Shown here: positions 1 through 5,634 of the stretch, one piece after another
How positions within the stretch are numbered: position 1 is the first letter of the stretch
Layout of the letters: the number at the start of each line of letters is the position of its first letter
Assembly (NCBI GenBank): GCA_012514925.1
Contig: JAAYZI010000147.1
Coordinates: forward strand, 1-6,879
Length of the DNA: 6,879 bases
Direction of reading: 5' to 3'
Source of the DNA: Deltaproteobacteria bacterium
GTDB lineage: Bacteria > Bdellovibrionota_C > UBA2361 > JAAYZI01
Program-made: the position numbers and the translations under genes
The notes under the pieces: model-generated
What the model was told of the DNA's origin: nothing
The model's database searches: none
Seen by the model: only the letters and a program-made list of their open reading frames with translations

Positions 1-1364
1 AACATGCGGCGGTCATGGTTCTTAAACACATCATCCAAAACGTGCTTAACCAAAAAAGGGACCAGTCCATCTGAAGCGCCAAAGAGCAGCATGCAGCCTA
101 AGGCCCCAAAGAACTGATAGCGATACGGCTTTAAGAAAGCTTTTAGGGAACGTTTGAGATTGTGACGCAGCCCTCCTTTCTCTGCTAACTCGAGCGTAAG
201 TTTTGCGGTTCTCTCTGCCGCGTTCTTGCATCCATCAAAAGCCGGATACTGATCATGCGTTGAGAGTTCAGCGGTGACCGCCTTTAAATCCGCAAGGACG
301 CGGCGACGACACTCCTGATCGAACATTACCTTCTCTAATTCAGTTGCAATTCGCGAGGGACTGGCGTGGTCCTGTATAAGCTCAACCACCGCATCGGCCT
401 TAATCAAATTTACGAGAGAGCTAAACTTTATTGTGGCAAGAGCGCGCACAATCTTCTCGGTTAAGCGCGGTGGAATATAAAAACAGACGAAGGGTAGCCC
501 CAAAAAAGCGGCCTCTAGGTTACATGTTCCAGATTTTAGAAGCCCTGCGGTAGCACATCGCATTATTTCCAGATTGTTTCCGTTTGAAACTTTGATCCAC
601 TCCCGGTCTCCAATCTCAGCCGAAATAACATTGCTTTTTATACCTGCTGCAACGGCTACAATCACCTGAATATTAGGCCGTGACGTGCGCAAACACTCCA
701 GCCCCGCAATTACACGCTTAAGATGGCGCTTTATTTCGCCGCTACGGCTTCCCGGAAAAAGCGCTACCACCGGTTTAAGAGGATCCAGCCCCAAACTCTT
801 TATAAAGTCATCTTTCGAAAAGTCACCAAGATGCGCGGGATCTAAAGTGTAGGCGAAAGGATGACCCACGAACAAAGTTTGCTCGAAGCCGTGTTGCTCG
901 TAAAAACTCTTCTCAAAAGGCAGTATCAGGGCAGCTCGGTCGATCACCTTTTTCATGGTCTTGATGCGACCACTTCGCCACGCCCAAACCTTGGGCGGAA
1001 TATAATAGAGTACCGGCACACCACAAAAACGGGCGGCGATTTTAGCCAAGCGCAGATTGAAGTCGGGATAATCCGTAACGACTAGGACATGTGGGCGCCA
1101 AAACAACAAGAGTTTGACCATCCTAAGAAAAGCGCCCAGGCTTCGTATAACCAACCAAGGAATGTTTAGGCCTTGGAGTGCCGCACAGCGCTCTGAGTCC
1201 ACGACAGTATTCACCCCGGCGCCACGCAGGTACCCGCCACCCATGCCACGGACTTCAGCCTGCGGGTTAAAGCGCCGTAGCGCTTGCACTACCATGGCAG
1301 TATGCATGTCGCCAGAAAGCTCGCCAGCACTGACAGCTATTCTGTAATTGCCACTAAAACTCAA
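1..1364 (-). CDS. lpxB: Lipid-A-disaccharide synthase fused to MsbA-like exporter N-terminus (partial, runs off left edge)
   Basis: This frame gives 454 complete codons with no stop before the window edge. Residues 1 to about 395 are a full LpxB (glycosyltransferase family 19; E. coli LpxB is 382 residues). LpxB joins UDP-2,3-diacylglucosamine to lipid X to form lipid A disaccharide at the inner membrane. Visible motifs are SAGELSGD (12-19), TDYPDFNLRLA, YYIPPKVWAWR, FPGSRSGE (203-210) and KSGTCNLEAA (277-286). From about residue 399 the same frame becomes the start of an MsbA-type ABC exporter: an amphipathic lead-in, AFLKPYR, a first membrane helix around 416-439, then ASDGLVPFL and the LDDVF...DRR element that follows TM1 in MsbA. 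The start is TTG at 1364-1362, preceded by GGAGG (1369-1373) with 4 nt spacing. An in-frame TGA lies just upstream and the first in-frame ATG (codon 20) falls inside the conserved motif. The gene follows the small cysteine-rich gene by 32 bp. LpxB assignment is very secure. The exporter part is seen for about 55 residues only. Confidence 0.93.
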   Translation of the reverse strand, partial: MSFSGNYRIAVSAGELSGDMHTAMVVQALRRFNPQAEVRGMGGGYLRGAGVNTVVDSERCAALQGLNIPWLVIRSLGAFLRMVKLLLFWRPHVLVVTDYPDFNLRLAKIAARFCGVPVLYYIPPKVWAWRSGRIKTMKKVIDRAALILPFEKSFYEQHGFEQTLFVGHPFAYTLDPAHLGDFSKDDFIKSLGLDPLKPVVALFPGSRSGEIKRHLKRVIAGLECLRTSRPNIQVIVAVAAGIKSNVISAEIGDREWIKVSNGNNLEIMRCATAGLLKSGTCNLEAAFLGLPFVCFYIPPRLTEKIVRALATIKFSSLVNLIKADAVVELIQDHASPSRIATELEKVMFDQECRRRVLADLKAVTAELSTHDQYPAFDGCKNAAERTAKLTLELAEKGGLRHNLKRSLKAFLKPYRYQFFGALGCMLLFGASDGLVPFLVKHVLDDVFKNHDRRM

Positions 1365-1368
1365 CTTG

Positions 1369-1373
1369 CCTCC
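1369..1373 (-). promoter_or_regulatory. Ribosome binding site fixing the TTG start of lpxB
   Basis: On the minus strand GGAGG is followed by CAAG and then TTG. No ATG or GTG is available in frame between the upstream TGA and the conserved N-terminal motif, so this site decides the start. A small hairpin, TCACC-GCGA-GGTGA on the minus strand (1377-1390), with a GNRA-type loop, sits immediately upstream and could influence initiation. That last point is inference. Confidence 0.75.
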
Positions 1374-1396
1374 ATATCACCTCGCGGTGAGACGTC

Positions 1397-1585
1397 TTAT
1401 TTCTTTTGCTTGAGGTAAAATTCTATGCTCCGGTCATAAGTCTTCTCAGCGCTCTCCGAGAAATAACATGCTGGCAACTCGCCAGCGCGGCGGTGATGGG
1501 CGATACACTCACAGCACATGCCTTTTCTCTCGCAGTCATAGGTGCAGTTGCAATTCTTAAGATTCCGGCTTTGATGGCACTCCAT
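1397..1585 (-). CDS. Small cysteine-rich DUF6485-type protein
   Basis: This 62-residue protein has eight cysteines (3, 12, 14, 18, 24, 25, 27, 40), arranged as a CNCTYDC segment, a CCEC segment and a conserved-looking GELPACYF stretch, then a TYDRSIE C-terminal helix. I recognise this layout as the DUF6485 family of small bacterial proteins, whose function is not known to me. The cysteine spacing suggests a bound metal (zinc or Fe-S), but that is inference. There is no signal peptide or membrane segment, so it should be cytosolic. The ATG at 1585 is preceded by AGAGG at a spacing of about 7 nt, and a promoter lies some 45 bp upstream. It is the first gene of a minus-strand unit and lies 32 bp before lpxB, so the two are almost certainly co-transcribed. 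The opposite-strand open frame over the same bases (1406-1762) has no recognisable features and is a shadow. Confidence 0.87.
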   Translation of the reverse strand: MECHQSRNLKNCNCTYDCERKGMCCECIAHHRRAGELPACYFSESAEKTYDRSIEFYLKQKK

Positions 1586-1628
1586 TGTTTACCTCTTATA
1601 TTAAAATACGTATGTAAGACCGCACTTC

Positions 1629-1657
1629 ACTATAGCGTTTACGCGTGGATTTGTCAG
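1629..1657 (-). promoter_or_regulatory. Sigma70-type promoter for the DUF6485-lpxB unit
   Basis: Read on the minus strand, CTGACA (1657-1652) and TATAGT (1634-1629) are separated by exactly 17 nt. Each hexamer differs from consensus at one position. Transcription would start near 1622, giving a leader of about 37 nt before the ATG at 1585. The -35 lies in an inverted repeat, TGTCA-gat-TGACA (1652-1664), that also carries a TTGACA on the plus strand. This could be an operator or just two back-to-back -35 elements. Confidence 0.65.
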
Positions 1658-1664
1658 ATTGACA
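1652..1664. repeat. Short inverted repeat at the divergent promoter region
   Basis: TGTCA and TGACA arms are separated by 3 bp (GAT). The arms supply the minus-strand -35 (CTGACA) and a perfect plus-strand TTGACA (1659-1664). On the plus strand I find no convincing -10 at 16-18 nt, so a divergent promoter is unproven. The repeat may be a small operator. It is too short to judge alone. Confidence 0.3.
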
Positions 1665-1829
1665 GGAGATCTTCAGTAAATCCAATAACCATTTGTAAAT
1701 ATAGGATATTTTGCCGTAACGACCCTTACTTTCCCGCGTTTAGTCACCTTCAAGCATTTTAGAAGCAAACCCTCCCTATTGGATGACATTAGAAGGAGGG
1801 GATGAATCACTCGAAAAGCGCCCAGGAGG
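1665..1829 (+). promoter_or_regulatory. Leader region upstream of the triple-SLT gene
   Basis: No gene is supported here. It holds AT-rich sequence without a good promoter match. A hairpin-capable pair, CCCTCC (1770-1775) and GGAGGG (1795-1800), has a 19-nt loop. A possible 13-codon leader ORF (ATG 1802 to TGA 1843) has a Shine-Dalgarno, GGAGGGG, in the right arm of that hairpin. A second AGGAGG (1824-1829) abuts the ATG at 1830. The hairpin lacks a T-run, so it is not a standard terminator. It could hide the leader-ORF ribosome site, which is inference. Confidence 0.3.
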
Positions 1830-4250
1830 ATGGTGTTACTTGAATCCTGGCTGGGTCGTTTGCGAGTGAGTGAGCAGATATTTGAGAGTGCATTCATGAA
1901 AAGGCAGGCAAATTTAAAACAAAACCCAGCGGTCACGGAGATCTTTCCAATTCAACGGCCTAAAAAGCAGGCTAAACTTAAACTGGTTAAAAACAGTTCT
2001 AATATCAAAAGATCAAGATCTTCCATAAAGACTGTAGCTTGGATTGTCTCGATTCTATTTGTGACGGCGATCTCCGCTGTGTCCTCTTATGTTGTCAAGC
2101 AAAACCCTGGCCTGATGACACTTCTGCAAAAAAGACTTAAAACGCTTTCGATGAACGCGCTTAAAGCTGGTACAGCGGTTGATAATTTCGACACCAAATC
2201 GGGAGAAGCTGTACCAGTAAAAGTTGTAACGGAAGAAGCTGTGCCAGGAGAAGGCGAGAATAAAATCAGACCTACTCTTGAGATTAGCGCGCCAGATTTC
2301 AAAACTTCTCCGCAAATTCCAGCCGCGAATGCGTACGATCCAAACATCAGTCCCGCCGAACAAAGCGCTATCTTGGTGGAAATTATGTCGGCCTTTCCGT
2401 TGCCGCTACTCGAAAAACAAGCCCTGGCTGTTACAATTGAAGAGCAGAGCCGTAAGGTGAATTTCGATCCTAAGTTTAGTTTAGCGCTGATCGCAGAAAG
2501 CGGGGAAAAGACGGGAGTGGGGCTTCTGCGTATTTCTCCTGAAACAGCCGAATTTACGGCAAAAATATCAGCGCTTGAGTGGAAAAGTCCTGAAGAGTTA
2601 AGCCGCAACACCGAATATAATTTAGCAGTGGGTTTACAGTATCTCAAATTCTTGGAAGAGCTGTACGATGGGAACCTCGAACACGCCCTAATTGCATACC
2701 ATTGGGGCATGAAAGAAATGTCCGCTGCGTTGAAGCAGCGCTCTCAAATCCCAGTCGAACATTCAGGATTTGCCGCGCTAGTGTTAAAGAGATACGATGA
2801 GTGGAAGAATCCAAAAATTTCATTTAAGAAAAGAAACCCAAATAACTTTTCCGACAAGGAATCTGTCTCGACGAAGGTCGCGGTTCAAACTGAAAGCAAA
2901 AGTATAGTTCCTGCCCAACCTGTTGCAGAACAACCCAGCCAGAATCCTGAGATCTCAAAAGCTGAACTCGCAGATCGCCTCTATTTATTGGTAACTGCGC
3001 TTAAGGCACTGCCGCTTAATCAAGACCAAAAGATTGAACTTGGCAAAACAATTATGGCGGAAAGCGTACGGGTTAAATATGACCCACTCTTTGTAGCTTC
3101 CATGGTCATGGTTGAGAGCTCCTTCCAGAGCACGGCCAGATCTCCGCAAGGGAAGTTAGGATTGATGCAGATCCATCCAGATAACGGAGAATACATTTCC
3201 AAGCTGACCGGAGAGGAATGGCGAGGCCCGGAAGCCCTGTTTGAGCCCGCCTACAGTCTACGTTTTGGGTTAACATATTTGCGCTTTTTGGATGGGATCT
3301 TTGCGGGCAACCGACAGTACACGCTAATTGCCTACAACTGGGGCGCTAGGGAGCTAATTGCAGCGTCAAAAGAAAAACAACCCATACCGGAACCCTATCT
3401 AAAGTACGCGGATAAGGTCTCCAGCACGTACGAATATTGGTTGGCACAGCTTGAGAAACTCCGTAAGGCGCGGGTTTCCGTTCCAAGTAAGCTTGATCCA
3501 AAACCTGTTCCACAAAAAGAAGATACCAAACAGATTAAGCCTGAAGCCGTAAAATCTAAAGCACCTGCAACACCAGCAGCGCCTGAAGCTAACGCCGCCA
3601 CTTTAGCCCCTAGCCCGCAGAAGGAAGTCGTTACTCCTATTAAGCCTGAAGCCGTAAAATCTAAAGCACCTGCAACACCAGCAGCGCCTGAAGCTAAACA
3701 GCCACCGCTTAAGGTCCAGTCTATAGCAGTCACCAACCCTAAATACTTTGACAGTCAAATGGATCGTATGAACCACCTGATCTGCAGTTCGGGAGTGCCG
3801 ATCCACGAATGTGAACGGCTGGCTAAATTAATAATTTTGGGTAGTGAGCGTGCCGGCTTTGATCCGCTCCTAATCGGCGCCCTTATAAAGGCCCGCAGCA
3901 ACTTTTTCTGGTTTTTTTCCCCGGGCCCACACAGTGTAGGTCTTTTTCAAATAAGTCCAGATCGCGCAAGAACAATGGCTGATAAGGCACGCGTAGCTTG
4001 GGCAGGCGCTGATGAACTGAAGAACCCCACTTACAGTATGCGGCTATGTCTTGCCTACTTGAAGTATTTAAGTCAGCTCTACAAAGGGAACATGAGGCAT
4101 GCTGTAGCAGCCTTCCTATGGAATGTCCCTGATTTATCCAGCGTACTTAGAACTAGGTCTGCTCTGCCACACGATATCCAAAAGTCGCTCGATGAAGTCT
4201 TTAAGATCAAAGAAGATTGGCAGGAACACTACAAGATCCGCAGAAAATAA
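1830..4250 (+). CDS. Membrane-anchored protein with three lytic-transglycosylase (SLT) domains, two degenerate
   Basis: The 806-residue product has a basic cytosolic N-tail, one transmembrane helix (about 68-89, after a Lys/Arg-rich stretch) and a periplasmic remainder. Three copies of a Slt70/MltE-like goose-lysozyme fold follow, roughly 174-336, 375-560 and 640-800. Each has a helix rich in charged residues, an FDP/YDP turn, a catalytic-helix segment, and an SLxxGLxYLxFLxxLYxGN block ending in an AYxWG-like motif. The middle copy has the full signature VESSF...ARSPQGKLGLMQIHP with Glu429 and AYNWG (501-505), so it could cleave peptidoglycan glycan strands. Copy 1 keeps Glu223 but lacks the following SPxG loop, and has GLLRI for GLMQI. 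Copy 3 has Arg689 in place of the Glu, and AFLWN for AYNWG. The start is uncertain: AGGAGG directly touches ATG 1830 (no spacing), GTG 1833 is possible, and ATG 1896 (residue 23) would still keep the membrane anchor. The gene runs convergently with the HD gene. Confidence 0.85.
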   Translation: MVLLESWLGRLRVSEQIFESAFMKRQANLKQNPAVTEIFPIQRPKKQAKLKLVKNSSNIKRSRSSIKTVAWIVSILFVTAISAVSSYVVKQNPGLMTLLQKRLKTLSMNALKAGTAVDNFDTKSGEAVPVKVVTEEAVPGEGENKIRPTLEISAPDFKTSPQIPAANAYDPNISPAEQSAILVEIMSAFPLPLLEKQALAVTIEEQSRKVNFDPKFSLALIAESGEKTGVGLLRISPETAEFTAKISALEWKSPEELSRNTEYNLAVGLQYLKFLEELYDGNLEHALIAYHWGMKEMSAALKQRSQIPVEHSGFAALVLKRYDEWKNPKISFKKRNPNNFSDKESVSTKVAVQTESKSIVPAQPVAEQPSQNPEISKAELADRLYLLVTALKALPLNQDQKIELGKTIMAESVRVKYDPLFVASMVMVESSFQSTARSPQGKLGLMQIHPDNGEYISKLTGEEWRGPEALFEPAYSLRFGLTYLRFLDGIFAGNRQYTLIAYNWGARELIAASKEKQPIPEPYLKYADKVSSTYEYWLAQLEKLRKARVSVPSKLDPKPVPQKEDTKQIKPEAVKSKAPATPAAPEANAATLAPSPQKEVVTPIKPEAVKSKAPATPAAPEAKQPPLKVQSIAVTNPKYFDSQMDRMNHLICSSGVPIHECERLAKLIILGSERAGFDPLLIGALIKARSNFFWFFSPGPHSVGLFQISPDRARTMADKARVAWAGADELKNPTYSMRLCLAYLKYLSQLYKGNMRHAVAAFLWNVPDLSSVLRTRSALPHDIQKSLDEVFKIKEDWQEHYKIRRK
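3534..3697 (+). repeat. Tandem in-frame linker duplication (59-bp perfect repeats, period 105 bp)
   Basis: Bases 3534-3592 and 3639-3697 are identical over 59 bp. Each encodes IKPEAVKSKAPATPAAPEA. Weaker similarity (PxPQKE) extends the unit upstream, giving a 35-codon period. It forms a flexible Pro/Ala/Lys-rich spacer between SLT copies 2 and 3. The perfect DNA identity, including third positions, implies a recent duplication. It should be prone to copy-number change by slippage or recombination. Confidence 0.95.
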
Positions 4251-4368
4251 GCTCAGTGGTAACCGTTCATATATTGATTAAGCAAATTAGCCTCAACAAT
4301 AATGCGGAATTAATTTCACTTTCTCCGGAGAAAGTAATATTCACGCAAACGGTTACCGGATAAGCTTA
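4248..4368. repeat. Interrupted inverted repeat bounded by two convergent stop codons
   Basis: The left arm is TAAGCT (4248-4253), a 4-nt gap, then GGTAACCGTT (4258-4267). The right arm is AACGGTTACC (4348-4357), a 5-nt gap, then AGCTTA (4363-4368). All 16 arm bases pair. The outermost triplets are the stop codon of the SLT gene and the stop of the HD gene on the other strand. The 80-nt interior is AT-rich and holds a perfect 18-bp palindrome. As RNA from either strand it could fold as a long stem, possibly a bidirectional transcription end or a stabilising 3' structure. It lacks the T-run of a classic intrinsic terminator. Confidence 0.6.
4318..4335. terminator. Perfect 18-bp palindrome between convergent genes, possible bidirectional terminator or binding site
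   Basis: ACTTTCTCC is followed directly by GGAGAAAGT with no spacer. RNA could form a stem of about 7 bp closing on a four-base loop. No run of T follows on the plus strand (AATATTC), and on the minus strand only GAAATTAATT follows, so intrinsic termination would be weak. A dimeric DNA-binding protein site is the alternative. The position, between two converging genes, is the main support for a termination role. Confidence 0.35.
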
Positions 4369-5634
4369 GCGGCTGCGACCAAGACGTTCTTTTGCTTCTT
4401 GGGGCATGACCAACCAGCTGTGGTGCACCTCATTTGATTCAAAAATCATCGTTCTAAATACCGGCTCTGATTCGCTCAACGGCAAAATTTGCCCGTTATC
4501 CAACAAAACCACCAGTGACTGTTTCGAATCATTGGAGTGAACATCTTCAGTGGAAACTTGATACAGGTAGTACTCCGGATCATAGCCACACGCCTCCAAG
4601 GCTTTTATGGCGTCTTGTTTCAGGGCGTCTGGATCATCATCTTTAGAAATCCGCACGGTTTTAAAAAGTCGCCTGTACAACATACGCTTCGACAGGTCCG
4701 CCAAAATAGGATCCGGGCCGGAGCTCCAGCGATACAAATGGTAGCGCCACCACGCCTCACGCATGGCGAACACCGTTTCCAGCCGGAGATCAGTCGCGCG
4801 CTTCGCTGCTAAGGCCAAGCGCATGGGTTCATCCGCAAAGCTGATATCAGCTCCCAAGACGCGAGCGCGCTTTACAATTGAAATCGCCAGGGCATCGGCC
4901 GAAAGTAAAACCCGGTGCTGATAGATCTGACTATACATAGCGTGTCGTGAAACGGCAAAATGCATCATGGCATCAAGACGATTTTCACGAATGGCGAGGT
5001 GACCATCGGCCATAAGCACAATCGAATCCGTCAGAGCCGGAATATTATATTTGCCGTAACTCACGCCGGCCATGATGCTGTCTACAATGCACCAATTGCC
5101 ACGATCAATATTCCATCCGCCTCCACTGATTAACTCCCGAGTCCAAGGCGGCAAAGCTGGGTCGTCGCGCAAAATTCTAACGCAAAGCTCTGCGGTTTCG
5201 TGACCGAAATCGGCAAGTTTCGATCTAATTTCCTCGTCAGTTTCGGTAATTATGGCCGAAAGCTCTTCATGTGCGTCGGGCTGGCCCGCAAACCAAGCTT
5301 TCTGGGCGGTATGGGAACCAGGCGCAATGTGGCCGACGTCATGCAACAACGCTGCGGCGCATATAGCCTCCCGATAATCCTTTATTTGCGAGTTGAAGTC
5401 CCTGGACAGTCTCTCCATCAGGCGACAGGCCAAGTAGGCCACTCCCAGACTGTGGCCGAAACGCGAGTGCTCGGAGAACATAAAGACCAAGCGGGTATTG
5501 GCAGTTTGACTGATGTCTCGCAGGCGTTGCATCCAGACGCTTTCAATCAGGCTAAGCACTAAAGCTTCGCACTTCTGGTCGGGTGAAAAACGAATAGACT
5601 GATGCACTACATCTGCAAAAGAAATATCAACCAT
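4366..5634 (-). CDS. HD-superfamily phosphohydrolase (dNTP triphosphohydrolase-like)
   Basis: The chosen start (ATG 5634) gives 422 residues. It resembles the COG1078/SAMHD1-like branch of HD hydrolases, which remove phosphates from nucleotides in the cytosol. The metal-binding set is present: His61 in SRFGHSLGV, His98-Asp99 in LLHDVGH, and Asp177 in the NIDRGNW segment that matches the family's DxDRxDYLxRD element. That element is altered: the first and last Asp are Asn, and the Tyr is Trp. Substrate choice may therefore differ from classic dGTPases. The N-terminal SVWMQRLRDISQ...LVF stretch matches the family's FQRLRxIxQLG...VYPGxxHSRFEHSLG lead-in. ATG 5634 overlaps the stop of the upstream RibBA-like gene by 8 nt and has AAGGAG 10 nt upstream, so the two are translationally coupled. 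An upstream ATG at 5691 is in frame but lies deep inside the preceding gene and lacks family similarity. The true substrate is unknown. Confidence 0.85.
   Translation of the reverse strand: MVDISFADVVHQSIRFSPDQKCEALVLSLIESVWMQRLRDISQTANTRLVFMFSEHSRFGHSLGVAYLACRLMERLSRDFNSQIKDYREAICAAALLHDVGHIAPGSHTAQKAWFAGQPDAHEELSAIITETDEEIRSKLADFGHETAELCVRILRDDPALPPWTRELISGGGWNIDRGNWCIVDSIMAGVSYGKYNIPALTDSIVLMADGHLAIRENRLDAMMHFAVSRHAMYSQIYQHRVLLSADALAISIVKRARVLGADISFADEPMRLALAAKRATDLRLETVFAMREAWWRYHLYRWSSGPDPILADLSKRMLYRRLFKTVRISKDDDPDALKQDAIKALEACGYDPEYYLYQVSTEDVHSNDSKQSLVVLLDNGQILPLSESEPVFRTMIFESNEVHHSWLVMPQEAKERLGRSR
5627..5634 (-). other. Eight-nucleotide gene overlap (translational coupling)
   Basis: On the minus strand ATGGTTGA contains the HD gene's ATG and the RibBA-like gene's TGA in different frames. 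The AAGGAG ribosome site of the HD gene lies within the last codons of the RibBA-like gene. This arrangement normally couples translation and suggests matched amounts of the two proteins. Confidence 0.8.

Noticed and set aside
861..1347. Two plus-strand open frames of 74 and 77 codons
   Set aside because: They lie antisense inside the strongly conserved lpxB sequence and have no recognisable features.
1659..1700. Plus-strand promoter using TTGACA at 1659-1664
   Set aside because: No acceptable -10 hexamer occurs at 16-18 nt spacing (the best are CCAATA and CAATAA), so it is not listed as a promoter.
1406..1762. Plus-strand open frame of 118 codons
   Set aside because: It is opposite the DUF6485-type gene, which has clear family features. 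Its own product shows none and it crosses the promoter region.
1127..1826. A 14-bp match, GAAAAGCGCCCAGG, inside lpxB and again just before the SLT gene
   Set aside because: Only two copies, one inside conserved coding sequence; likely chance in a window of this size.
2087..2710. Minus-strand open frame of 207 codons inside the SLT gene
   Set aside because: It is a shadow of the SLT coding frame, with low-complexity Ser-rich composition and no ribosome site.
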